Numbered from the stretch's first letter, positions 25,034-32,765 are shown. The stretch: 39,848 nucleotides of DNA from Candidatus Bathyarchaeota archaeon (GCA_003164295.1 PLTA01000034.1:155130-194977), one strand, 5' to 3'. The notes: generated by a model from the letters alone, not told the origin. Translations and numbers: made by a program.

Positions 25034-25271
25034 CCAAAGCCTTCTCTAATCGGCAAATCTTCACCTGCTGGGACAGGAGAATCGACATGACCATGGGTTC
25101 GAAAAGAATTGGGTTTGTAGCGTTGCTTCCAGCTGACGCGTAATTTCTACAGGCATCCATTAAAGCGTCAAATGCTGCCTTATCCTCAATCCGCAGGGCT
25201 TTTTCAAAACCACTCCACCGGTTAATTTCATCCTCCAAGGCCATGCGGTAGGATTCAACAGTTTTACCCAT
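25011..25271 (-). CDS. Small conserved protein of the PolB operon
   Basis: An 86-residue helical protein beginning MGKTVESYRMALEDEINRW, with a central AAFDALMDACRNYASAGSNA and the C-terminal EPMVMSILLSQQVKICRLE. I recall similar stand-alone proteins in TACK archaea but know no function. Its ATG overlaps the TAA of the RecA-like gene (TAATG), and its 3' end overlaps the PolB start by 23 bp, so all three are made from one message. A truncated paralogue (MGKTVPSYRMALESEIGRW) occurs at 27562-27735. An adaptor role between the RecA-like protein and the polymerase is an inference from the coupling. Confidence 0.75.
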   Translation of the reverse strand: MGKTVESYRMALEDEINRWSGFEKALRIEDKAAFDALMDACRNYASAGSNATNPILFEPMVMSILLSQQVKICRLEKALDAIKRQP

Positions 25272-25999
25272 TACGCATTACCCTCCGCGAAATCTACCAA
25301 CGTTAAGTCTTCTAAAGGAATCTCGGCAACTTTTGAGGATAAGTAAGGATGTTTTTCTAAAACAAATTGCCGACAATAACTTGTTCTTCTTAGAGAAAGG
25401 ACAACGTTTGCTTTGGCATTTGTTAGGGCTTGAAGAGAGTTGTTTCTTGTTGTGTTTGCATGTTGGGGGTAGGTGGCAATTATTATTGTTTGGGTTTCTC
25501 TAGCAAAATTTGAAAGATAAGTCGTGACTTGGCTGAATATTCGTTGGGCTTCATCTTCAGGAATGTCTTTGTCCAAGAAGAATCCGGCAATATCTGAGAT
25601 TATGACCAGTTTAGCGTTATATTTCTTAATTGATTCCTTTAGATGATGCATAATTAGCGAGGTTGCTTGGTATGCTGTGAAAGCTCTTGAAATGTATATG
25701 TTGTCTAAAACCTGTTTGGGGTTAAGATGGCAAAGCTGTGCAAGTCGGGCTATTTGATAGAGTCCAAACGTGTTGCCGCCATCAATGAAGACAACATTGC
25801 TTTGTAATCCGCCTAGTTGGGTTAAAAGTTGGGATTTTACGCATAATAAGGAAGTTAAAGATGAAACAGATGCCCCTTGTAGAACTGCAAAATCGCCCAG
25901 TGCGAATCCTGGGAAAATCTCATTGACGTTTCTTAGGTTTAGTGGAAAAATCGGTTGAGATAGAGATAGTGCAGGCTTAACAATTGTATTTTGAATCAA
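25271..25999 (-). CDS. RecA/RadA-fold protein without Walker A (inactivated paralogue)
   Basis: A 242-residue RecA-superfamily core. It aligns in style with RadA: the FPGFALGDFAVLQGAS start; NVVFIDGGNTFGLYQIARLAQ, where RadA has its LDTE segment; PKQVLDNIYISRAFTAYQ; then KLVIISDIAGFF, equivalent to Walker B (131-136). The phosphate-binding loop is gone: QGASVSSLTS (41-50) stands where GxxxxGKT is expected, so it should not hydrolyse ATP normally. The start is TTG 25999 with AAGGAG about 10 nt ahead. It is the first gene of the operon with the 86-aa protein and PolB, under the shared 27-bp box. The combination parallels bacterial ImuA/polymerase mutagenesis cassettes in design (inference). Confidence 0.8.
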   Translation of the reverse strand: MIQNTIVKPALSLSQPIFPLNLRNVNEIFPGFALGDFAVLQGASVSSLTSLLCVKSQLLTQLGGLQSNVVFIDGGNTFGLYQIARLAQLCHLNPKQVLDNIYISRAFTAYQATSLIMHHLKESIKKYNAKLVIISDIAGFFLDKDIPEDEAQRIFSQVTTYLSNFARETQTIIIATYPQHANTTRNNSLQALTNAKANVVLSLRRTSYCRQFVLEKHPYLSSKVAEIPLEDLTLVDFAEGNA

Positions 26000-26047
26000 A
26001 ACACCAATTCTCCTTTATATTGAAGGATAGCAAAAAGCAGCTTTGAG

Positions 26048-26105
26048 CTTTTAAGCCATGAGTCAAAAAGACCTTTCCGCATAGTGGAGAGTAGTGTGAA
26101 AGTGA
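26048..26105 (-). promoter_or_regulatory. Promoter of the RecA-like/PolB operon with shared upstream box (copy 2)
   Basis: On the minus strand TTCACTTTCAC (26106-26096) is followed by ACTACTCTCCACTATGC (26095-26079). The TATA box CTTAAAAG lies at 26055-26048, 41 bp downstream of the box, and predicts transcription start near 26027 with a leader of about 28 nt to TTG 25999. Confidence 0.7.
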
Positions 26106-26106
26106 A

Positions 26107-26325
26107 TAGTCCAAAAACCGTTAAACAAAATCGTGAAGCCTTCTTCCTACTTTGCCTCTCAGATTTCGGAAGGCTTTTGACATGCCCTAATAAATATGCA
26201 TTATGTTACCAGGTTCTGTTACTTCTCCGTCAGTTGTATCTCCATGTTACTTTTCGTCGGTTCTGTTACCTCTTCGGTTTTCTCTTGAATCCTTCAGGTG
26301 TGTTACTTCTAGGTTGATGGACGTT
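26107..26325. other. Gene-free stretch with clustered GTTAC words
   Basis: No supported gene. GTTAC occurs five times between 26205 and 26306, twice as part of GGTTCTGTTAC (26212-26222 and 26259-26269). The copies are irregular and could be degenerate coding or regulatory sequence. I assign no function. Confidence 0.35.
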
Positions 26326-26919
26326 TTAGATAGTTTTGCTGACAGATTTTTTCTTTTGTTCATCACGGATTTTACTGACAAAGAATTTTAACCCCTCTTT
26401 TGGCAAGTAAACAGACAATAATGTATTATCTGAGAATACTTTTGAAGCTGTGACCTTTCCTTGATCAGATAATACTTGACATTCCCAGTTTCGCAAAATA
26501 TTATACACAGTTCTTTTAGTGTTCTTTGTTAACCATGACAAAATTGGATTTAACTCCAAACGTTCCTTAGCTATTCTAATTGTAAAAACATCTGCGTCTT
26601 TTGGAATAGTAAAAGTGTAGCCATTCCAACGTAAATAATAGTATGTAGATAACAAAGCCATTCTCTTGTTTCCGTCAACAAATGGATGAAAATTTATTAT
26701 TGAGTGCATATTTACGGATGCTCTTTGTAAAACATGAGGATAAATAACCTTGCCAAAAACTTTCGTGTGTGGTCTATTTACACAAACATTAAGCATAGGT
26801 TCGTTAAAATCTGAAACTATTGGAAAACCAGTCCGTATAGGGTCATCGGTATCTTTGTATATTTTAATCAAAACAGAATAGAGTTCTTTCAGCCAATCTT
26901 CTGTAAGCGGTATTTCCAT
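26326..26919 (-). CDS. Doc/Fic-family toxin-like protein
   Basis: A 197-residue Fic-fold protein with an intact motif: HPFVDGNKRMA at residues 78-88, of the Doc type (HxFx(D/N)GNKR). Doc toxins phosphorylate elongation factor Tu, whereas Fic proteins with GNGR AMPylate; the Lys in GNKR favours the Doc class. The helix before it (HVLQRASVNMHSIIN) is in place. The C-terminal 80 residues are a lysine-rich extension, longer than classical Doc (about 126 aa). ATG at 26919. A short gene lies 28 nt upstream on the same strand and is the obvious candidate antitoxin. Start and length are consistent with a functional protein. Confidence 0.8.
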   Translation of the reverse strand: MEIPLTEDWLKELYSVLIKIYKDTDDPIRTGFPIVSDFNEPMLNVCVNRPHTKVFGKVIYPHVLQRASVNMHSIINFHPFVDGNKRMALLSTYYYLRWNGYTFTIPKDADVFTIRIAKERLELNPILSWLTKNTKRTVYNILRNWECQVLSDQGKVTASKVFSDNTLLSVYLPKEGLKFFVSKIRDEQKKKSVSKTI

Positions 26920-26947
26920 AAAAGAAGAGAAAAAGGGTGTTTAGCTT

Positions 26948-27103
26948 TTAACTTTTGGCTAAGTTGTCAAAGACTTTTTTGTTTTGCTTTATTAGCCGTT
27001 CTACCGATTGTTGTAATGCAGTCTTTCCAGCTTGGGTACTAACATCTGAGCAAACAAATTTAGCCATTTTTTCCTTACCTACCTTACTGCTTGTTTTATT
27101 CAT
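26948..27103 (-). CDS. Candidate antitoxin for the Doc-like protein
   Basis: A 51-residue frame directly upstream of the toxin gene (28 nt gap), mostly helical and lysine-rich, with the end TALQQSVERLIKQNKKVFDNLAKS. Two starts are possible: ATG 27103, or ATG 27067 (39 residues, starting MAKFVCSDVS), which has AAGGA at ideal spacing and so may be the true one. It matches no antitoxin family I recognise. The assignment rests on size, order (small gene first) and adjacency. Confidence 0.55.
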   Translation of the reverse strand: MNKTSSKVGKEKMAKFVCSDVSTQAGKTALQQSVERLIKQNKKVFDNLAKS

Positions 27104-27386
27104 ATTGTTAACCACTAGTATTTAATATTAATCCCCAATGAGCGTTTTTTTACAATTATTAATTTATGAAGGAAAAATACAGATATAGAATCAGTGTGAC
27201 GCTTTTTACGTGTTTGCTGTTGTAATCTAACTACAACAATTAAAAATGGTTCTTTTGATTCTGAGCAAATAAGAGTATGTTGGGCGGGCTATCTGAGTTC
27301 TGTAGTAAATCTTCCTATAATTTACTAAGCTCAAATTCTAAATACAACAATACCTCATAACTTGTTCCATTGCTAAAGGTGAGAAA

Positions 27387-27554
27387 ATGACAAAATGGGA
27401 ATATGATATAACAACTTTGATCGGTGAGAATACTAAAGGGGCAAGAGAAACTCTCGATGAATATGGTAAAGCTGGTTGGGAACTTGTTTGTATTATTCGC
27501 TCTGCAGATAATAATTATGTAATGATAGCATACTTTAAGCGAGAAAAAGAATAA
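27387..27554 (+). CDS. DUF4177-like mini-protein
   Basis: A 55-residue protein that fits DUF4177: it begins MTKWEYDITTL, has the hallmark LDEYGKAGWELVCII, and ends with the strand VMIAYFKREKE. GGTGA lies 4 nt before ATG 27387. The family folds as a small alpha/beta protein of unknown function. The gene is isolated and convergent with the broken gene at 27562-27735. Confidence 0.75.
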   Translation: MTKWEYDITTLIGENTKGARETLDEYGKAGWELVCIIRSADNNYVMIAYFKREKE

Positions 27555-27561
27555 AAATTCT

Positions 27562-27735
27562 CTACTTTTTTTGTTGATTAGCATTTTCTATTAGTGTTTT
27601 CCACTTATTTTTTCCTTCTATGGTTATTCCACAAGCTTCTGCTGGCGTTTTGCCGTCTAATGCCATGTGAGGTCTTTGCCATCTCCCAATCTCAGATTCT
27701 AACGCCATTCGATAAGAAGGAACAGTCTTACCCAT
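27562..27735 (-). pseudogene. Chimera: N terminus of the MGKTV protein fused to a transposase C-terminal tail
   Basis: A 57-codon frame. Residues 1-19 (MGKTVPSYRMALESEIGRW) match the start of the 86-aa protein of the PolB operon (16 of 19 identical). From residue 20 the sequence becomes QRPHMALDGKTPAEACGI, the typical C-terminal end of DDE/rve-type transposases. So an insertion followed by deletion seems to have joined a paralogue of the small repair-operon gene to the tail of an insertion sequence. GGAGG precedes ATG 27735. The frame is open further upstream, but the predicted transcription start near 27790 favours this ATG. The fusion could be expressed from the intact box-bearing promoter. 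Confidence 0.65.
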
Positions 27736-27811
27736 GCTTGCTAAGCCTCCAGACAATCTAATTTCTTTTTCATAGGCGTTCACTTGGGACTTCTGCATAT
27801 CATCTAAACTG

Positions 27812-27869
27812 TTTAAAAAGCAAGTGAACAAACTACTCTGTGCAGCAGTAGAGGGTTGGGTGAAAGTGA
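27812..27869 (-). promoter_or_regulatory. Promoter of the MGKTV chimera with shared upstream box (copy 3)
   Basis: On the minus strand TTCACTTTCAC (27870-27860) is followed by CCAACCCTCTACTGCTG (27859-27843). The TATA box TTTTTAAA lies at 27819-27812, 41 bp from the box. It is the same layout as the radA and RecA-like/PolB promoters. Confidence 0.7.
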
Positions 27870-27870
27870 A

Positions 27871-28191
27871 CTCGAATCAGAACCCAAAAAAAGTGAACGC
27901 TAACTCGTTGAATACTCAATTTTGAAAAATGTAGATGAAAAAAGTTTGATGGCACGCCTGGGCTTGACGCGCCATGATTAATGGTTGTATGCTTGTTTTC
28001 GGGAGAAGGGATTCTAATGGGGGATTTAATTTTTAGGGGGCATTGCAAACCCTTAACCGTTTGAACATCAACAGAGATAGCATAAAAAGTTTTTCCCAAT
28101 AGCGGTTAGTTTTCTTTTTCAGGCGGTAACATAACAGCGTTCTAAAATATAGATTTAATAGCAAACACAATAACAACTAATTAAGATTAAA
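27871..28191. other. Intergenic, probable insertion-sequence scar
   Basis: No intact gene. It starts with a second TTCACTTTTTT-like word (minus, about 27883-27893) near the shared box. A TATA-like TATAGATTTA near 28148 could serve the gene at 28192. Given the transposase tail nearby, degraded mobile DNA is likely, but I see no clear terminal inverted repeat. Confidence 0.4.
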
Positions 28192-28431
28192 ATGGAATGC
28201 ATTCAAAAAATACCTTTCATTTCTGCGTTTGTGTTTGGAGTACTTGCGGTACCATTAACTATCCTTGCCTTATCTGATTTGACATCATCGGACGTAAAAA
28301 ATCCAGCAGTTGGATTACAAAATTTCACTGGATTGGATTATTATTCTTTGTCTCTTGTTTACTTAGGAACTGTGCCCGCGCCTTGTGGTTATGGCTGCAA
28401 TGCGCCTTTAATAATCAACTTAAGACGTTAG
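28192..28431 (+). CDS. Small hypothetical membrane or secreted protein
   Basis: A 79-residue frame with an N-terminal hydrophobic helix (IPFISAFVFGVLAVPLTILAL) and a short outer part with two cysteines (PCGYGC). ATG at 28192, no clear Shine-Dalgarno; a TATA-like sequence about 40 bp upstream could give a short leader. No family recognised. It may be genuine or a fragment. Confidence 0.4.
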   Translation: MECIQKIPFISAFVFGVLAVPLTILALSDLTSSDVKNPAVGLQNFTGLDYYSLSLVYLGTVPAPCGYGCNAPLIINLRR

Positions 28432-28570
28432 TTCTAAATCCTTTGAGGTGTTAACAAATGATCAAATATAATTCAAAGATTTGTTACCAACCTAATCCAA
28501 AGCTAGTCACGTCGTTGTTGTCAAGATTACCTCCCGCCTCTTTTTTAGGGCGTCACTAATATAAGTTTCA

Positions 28571-28885
28571 ATGAATAACATACAAAAAGCCGGGTTCAAT
28601 GTGAAGTTCCAAAAGAAGTTAATGATCTTTTCAGTTATTGCTGGATTAACTATTGTGTTTTTATTAACTGCGGCTAGTTTTTATCTCCCGCCTTCATCAA
28701 GTGCCGTTTCATCGCCTTCATCAACCTATCAATCTATTCCTACGACTTCGCCTATTGCTAACAAAGAAGGTAATTTCTTTATGGTTTTTCTTTTAAGCGC
28801 TATTGCGCTTTTAGTTTTAGTGATTGCTTTGGTTTTATTCAGAGTAAGGATAGGTAATGAAAATAACGCCTCTCAAAGTGAATGA
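28571..28885 (+). CDS. Small two-helix membrane protein
   Basis: A 104-residue protein with a membrane helix at about 17-38, a Ser/Pro/Thr-rich loop (SSAVSSPSSTYQSIPTTSP) and a second helix at about 69-91, ending in a short charged tail. The loop is likely extracytoplasmic. ATG at 28571. No family recognised. The following regulator gene is convergent with it. Confidence 0.55.
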   Translation: MNNIQKAGFNVKFQKKLMIFSVIAGLTIVFLLTAASFYLPPSSSAVSSPSSTYQSIPTTSPIANKEGNFFMVFLLSAIALLVLVIALVLFRVRIGNENNASQSE

Positions 28886-28943
28886 GGCGGAAATGAGTCT
28901 CAAGTTAAGACAATGACAGAAAAATGCTCTGATTCACAACATC

Positions 28944-29384
28944 TCAGAGACTTCCTTTTCTCCAAATTTTAAACGTTTCATAACAAAAAGCTAAAGCAGA
29001 TCCGCCAAGCATAATTGTAAGAAAGAAATAGCTCCGCGTTAGAATCGGCGGTCGCAAGATGACGACCTCAACAACTAAAGCAGCCACTAAAATGATAGAG
29101 TAAAACAAGAATCTTGGAATTAAATAGTGATTAACCTTAATACAACTTTCGAGAACAACCTTATTCACTACGTAGTTTCCTTTTTCCTTCTTTGCCAGTC
29201 CCAGTTCTTCTAGTTTTGTCAGATGATATATCGCTATAGAAGGACTGCTTAGATTCAGAGACCTCTGTACCTCTCGAGGTCCAATAGGATTTTGTGCTGT
29301 AAGAAGAAGGCGGTATACACGGAGGGTAGTTCCTTTTGGCACGTCAAGTGATTTTTCGGAAGTCAATCCTCCAGCCCACGTCAT
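28944..29384 (-). CDS. Membrane-bound winged-helix regulator
   Basis: A 146-residue protein. Residues about 18-75 form a winged helix: GTTLRVYRLLLTAQNPIGPREVQRSL, then SPSIAIYHLTKLEELGLAKKEKGNYVVN. Two C-terminal membrane helices (about 90-110 and 118-136) follow. Archaea have many such membrane-tethered regulators, thought to link membrane events to transcription. ATG at 29384. It is divergent from the secreted-protein gene at 29610, whose leader carries a perfect 9-bp inverted repeat, a plausible target. Confidence 0.75.
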   Translation of the reverse strand: MTWAGGLTSEKSLDVPKGTTLRVYRLLLTAQNPIGPREVQRSLNLSSPSIAIYHLTKLEELGLAKKEKGNYVVNKVVLESCIKVNHYLIPRFLFYSIILVAALVVEVVILRPPILTRSYFFLTIMLGGSALAFCYETFKIWRKGSL

Positions 29385-29503
29385 TTAGAAGAAGCAACGC
29401 TTGCAATTAAAGGTACTCTGAATAGTTAAACAAGGAAATGTTAACAGGCCCATTTGGCTAATGCTATACCCTGTCGAATGGTTTAGGGTGTTAGTTTGGC
29501 CTC

Positions 29504-29550
29504 TATATATTGATTGATCTACAGTTTAGAACGCTCATTAGAAACTGTAG
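29504..29550 (+). promoter_or_regulatory. TATA box and 9-bp inverted repeat ahead of the secreted-protein gene
   Basis: TATATAT at 29504-29510 predicts transcription start near 29533. CTACAGTTT (29519-29527) and AAACTGTAG (29542-29550) form a perfect inverted repeat spaced 14 bp, so the arm centres are 23 bp apart, about two helical turns, and they straddle the start site. It could be a repressor operator or, once transcribed, a hairpin. Confidence 0.6.
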
Positions 29551-29609
29551 AATTAAATTTATCAACTCCCTTAAGAGGAAAACGATCACTTGAACAGGGA
29601 GGTGATTAC

Positions 29610-30605
29610 TTGAAAAGAAGAATGACAAATTATCTTGCCCCTATCATTATTACTGTACTGGCTTTGATGTTCGTATCTAATATTTCGGTTCATGCTCAAA
29701 CTTCAACTCAGTCAATAGGGCAATGGCAACCACCAGCTAATTTTGTTAATCCAGTAACCGCTAAAGTTGACGAATACAAAGCGATGAACATGTCAGACGA
29801 CCAGATAACAGCAGCATTGATGGCGCAGGGAATGGGCTGGGATCCAATAACTGGTGCGGCATGGATGGGCGTTTTAGTCCCACCTAACCAGACAAATCAA
29901 TCTCAGGTTGTGGATCCTTTCGCAGAAAATATAACTGCACCTGTGTCTTCGCAAACAGGCAACGTGTCTCCGCAAACGAGTCCAGTAGAGGCTGATGTAT
30001 TGATGGGAAGCAGTAATAACTATATGGGCGGTGGGAATTACATGTCTTGCGGCAGCGTAGCAACTTCCAGTGTAGAAACTTCTCATTACGTGACAATGCA
30101 TTTGGGAAAAGCTTACAATGATGGCACTCCATGCTGGTGTGAGGTAGGTGTGGGTAATGACAATCTTGAGGGCGGCGCTCTTTATTTCTACACTTATGAA
30201 GGAAATACTCCAGTTCCAGGCGAATCAGGTTTCAATTGGATATGCCCAATTAATAGCGAGACTTATCAGAATGCCTATTGCATTGAATTAAATGGCGTTC
30301 AAGATCAATATGGATGGCAATACAACATTTGGATAAATGAACAGTGGGAACGTTCTGGTCACGTTCAGGCGCAACTTAATAGCGTAAACTTTGCAGATGA
30401 AATATTCTCCACAGGCAGTTACACAATTGACTCAATTAACGCCCACTTTGTCAATAGCGAATTGTATTCCGGAGGGGTTTGGAATAATTGGAACTCAGGG
30501 GCTAGCTTCCAAAATTCAGGCAATAATCCTATGCCGTTATCATACGATGACTACGTCTATTCAAACTGTTATGTGTACGATGCATGGACAAGCCAGACTA
30601 CATAG
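29610..30605 (+). CDS. Secreted protein of unknown family
   Basis: A 331-residue exported protein. The start is TTG 29610, chosen because GGAGGTGAT, a near-perfect Shine-Dalgarno, lies at 29599-29607. The frame is open further upstream, but those codons are not needed. Residues 1-30 are a signal peptide (MKRRMTNYLAPIIITVLALM, then VSNISVHAQ). The mature part has a helical N-terminal segment (about 45-75), a linker, then a beta-rich domain (about 130-330) with many Trp, Tyr and Asn residues and cysteines in CWC, ICPI and YCIE, suggesting a carbohydrate-binding-like or jelly-roll fold. No specific family recognised. The neighbouring 30683 gene may be related in function. Likely controlled by the divergent membrane regulator (inference). 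Confidence 0.7.
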   Translation: MKRRMTNYLAPIIITVLALMFVSNISVHAQTSTQSIGQWQPPANFVNPVTAKVDEYKAMNMSDDQITAALMAQGMGWDPITGAAWMGVLVPPNQTNQSQVVDPFAENITAPVSSQTGNVSPQTSPVEADVLMGSSNNYMGGGNYMSCGSVATSSVETSHYVTMHLGKAYNDGTPCWCEVGVGNDNLEGGALYFYTYEGNTPVPGESGFNWICPINSETYQNAYCIELNGVQDQYGWQYNIWINEQWERSGHVQAQLNSVNFADEIFSTGSYTIDSINAHFVNSELYSGGVWNNWNSGASFQNSGNNPMPLSYDDYVYSNCYVYDAWTSQTT

Positions 30606-30682
30606 TCATTTAACACATCTCTATGCCCAACAATCCCTTTTTTAAATTTTGAAAATAGCCAAAACTTGGAAGAAACGAGAAA

Positions 30683-31240
30683 ATGAATAAAAGAAGCAGA
30701 AAATCGGCCTCATTCATGAAATCGAAAACTCGAGTGAAAATTGCAGCGGGAATAATTATTATTGTAACAGCGGTGACAATTCTGTCAATTTTGGTGGTGA
30801 TAAATCTCGCGCAGAAACCTTCACATGAGATTTTAACAAGCAACGCTAAGCTAAACAATGCAGGTTACCTGGCAGGGTCTAAACTTTTCTTGGTTTCTGC
30901 CAATGCAGCTTATGGGGTGCATGGTGGGCAAGCATGCTTCATAATAACTGCTACCATAAGAAATGATTATACTGCGCAGCAACCACCGCCAATGGATAAT
31001 TCCACTGTTAACAGTTCAGGAACAGCATATTTTGGCTTGACAGCTACACTTTATAGCAATAGCTCTCAAATTTCGGCAAATGATATAACCAGCCCTGGAT
31101 CAGTGCCTTTGGGTGTCCCTCAAATTGCCTTAGCCAGTGGTCAAACCACCACGGTAGAGATAGACATGGCAACTTCTGACCGCAATATTAGTAGCTACAT
31201 CATAGATCCTATTGCTGTAGAAGGATATCCCATACCTTGA
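30683..31240 (+). CDS. Membrane-anchored extracytoplasmic protein
   Basis: A 185-residue protein with a basic N terminus (MNKRSRKSASFMKSKTRVK), one membrane helix (about 20-44) and a beta-rich outer domain of about 140 residues containing several NxS/T sequons. The order basic-helix-outside fits a signal anchor. ATG at 30683 (GAAACGAG upstream, weak). No family recognised. It follows the secreted-protein gene by 77 bp on the same strand and may be co-transcribed. Confidence 0.65.
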   Translation: MNKRSRKSASFMKSKTRVKIAAGIIIIVTAVTILSILVVINLAQKPSHEILTSNAKLNNAGYLAGSKLFLVSANAAYGVHGGQACFIITATIRNDYTAQQPPPMDNSTVNSSGTAYFGLTATLYSNSSQISANDITSPGSVPLGVPQIALASGQTTTVEIDMATSDRNISSYIIDPIAVEGYPIP

Positions 31241-31451
31241 GCAAGAGTATTAACCAAAAGAGAATACCCTTCGCTTCTTTTCCTGCCAAATTTCAAGACT
31301 TCACTAATGTTTTGATATTCGTGAAGAAAATGTTCGCCATAAAAACGAAAGTAAAGGCTGTTATCATCGTGGATAGAAAACTGATAATCTCCAAAATCAA
31401 AGCGTATTACTTAGGAATCCCTTATTCAATTAAAATTGCGATCAGTATATA

Positions 31452-32564
31452 TTGATCGTTAAATTACTGGTTTTTTCCATAGGCTATATTGCAGCATACT
31501 CAGCCGCGTTGACCCACGGGTGTTCTACACAGCCACTGGGACTGTTCATGAACATGTTTGCCCAGTGGGATAGCCCCATTATATGTATATTGTCCAGCAC
31601 GGGTACACTAACCAAGGCGACCCTGCCAACTTCATCGGCTTCTTTCCGTTTTATCCGCTGCTTGTGCGGTTGATAACCTTCAATTTCTCATACGTTAACC
31701 TCTCAGGGCCCATAATTTCAAACGTAGCCTCCATCATCGCCGTAATTTACATGTTTAAGCTTGCAAAGCTAGACTACACTGATAGTGTAGCCAAAAAAAC
31801 AGTCTTGTTTCTCTGTGTTTTTCCAACGGCTTACTTCATGTCCGCCGTGTATACTGAAAGTTTATTCCTCGCGCTTGTTATCGCCAGTCTTTACTACGCT
31901 AGAACTGCACATTGGCCTTTGGCTGGAGTTTTGGGTTTTCTTGCTTCATTGACTAGGCTGGGCGGATTAATCGTTTTGCCCGCACTAATAGTTAAGTATT
32001 TTCATCAGAAGAACTGGCGGTTTAAAGTACCTGACTTCAAACTTCTTTGGCTTTGCCTTCCAGCGGTTGGTTTTTTGGTGTACTTGGCGATTAATTATCA
32101 GGTTACAGAAAGCTTTTTCACCTTTCTGGAGATTGAGCGTGTGCATTGGTTTCAAACTTTTAACCCGTTAGGCGGTTTGAATGAGGCTTTAAGTTGGCAT
32201 GTTGGTCATATGTTTTCTGATAGTTTCACGATTGGTTATGCGCAAGTGATTGCCGTTTTTGGGTATTTGATGATATGGGGGCACTTACAAGTTTAAGCTA
32301 CGTCCAGCCTACCAGGTTTACCTGCTGCTTACATGGATGCTTGCGGTTTCAACAGGCTTCTGGATAAGCGTACCCCGTTATGTACTAACCATGTTCCCGC
32401 TTTTCTTAGCACTCGGGCTAATTTCAACTAAAAAACCCGTTAGCCTTGCTATAGTGGCGATTTCTTGTGCAGGCTTGTTCTTTTTTACTTGGTTGTTCGC
32501 TACCGGGACGGGCATTCTAGATAAAATTTCCCTCAGAGTGCTTTTTTTGAATATAATTCCATAG
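31452..32564 (+). pseudogene. PIG-V-like glycosyltransferase with two frameshifts
   Basis: Three pieces in different frames make one protein of about 370 residues. Piece 1 (from TTG 31452) ends ...NMFAQWDS. A missing base in the CCCC at about 31573-31577 shifts the frame so that it continues ...HYMYIVQHGYTNQGD then FFPFYPLLVRL. Piece 3 begins after an extra base in the GGGGG at about 32277-32281 (KFKLRPAYQVYLLLTWML). The W-D-x(2)-H-Y and HGY...FFPxYPL signatures are those of PIG-V/DUF2029-like mannosyltransferases, polytopic enzymes that add sugars to lipid-linked or membrane glycans. Both shifts lie in homopolymers and are opposite in sign, so an assembly error is as possible as true inactivation. 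The catalytic Asp of WDS is present. Confidence 0.75.
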
Positions 32565-32765
32565 GCAAATCGAATTATCCAGACAGCAAACTACGTCTTT
32601 TCAGTTAACGACCGGGAACTATATAATGACTACAGCAACACGATCTTTTGATTATTTTCTCAAAGCCAAATGTCATTAAATTTTTTATTCTAAATTTTAG
32701 ACAGCTGTTCTAAAGTGTAGACATAACTACCACTTCACTAATTAAGGTTTGAGTGTGTGAGGGTT

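Noticed and set aside
26084..26391. Overlapping 77- and 62-codon plus-strand frames
   Set aside because: They arise in the promoter and GTTAC-rich stretch and run into the toxin gene on the opposite strand; no support.
27833..28099. 88-codon minus-strand frame
   Set aside because: Starts with TTG without a ribosome site, runs through the shared promoter box, and has no protein-like pattern.
28458..28559. 33-codon plus-strand frame with GAGGTG upstream
   Set aside because: The ribosome site is good, but the peptide has no recognisable feature and is too short to claim.
31237..31455. 72-codon plus-strand frame overlapping the end of the 30683 gene
   Set aside because: TTG start without ribosome site; Lys/Ile-rich AT-driven composition; lies in the gap before the glycosyltransferase.
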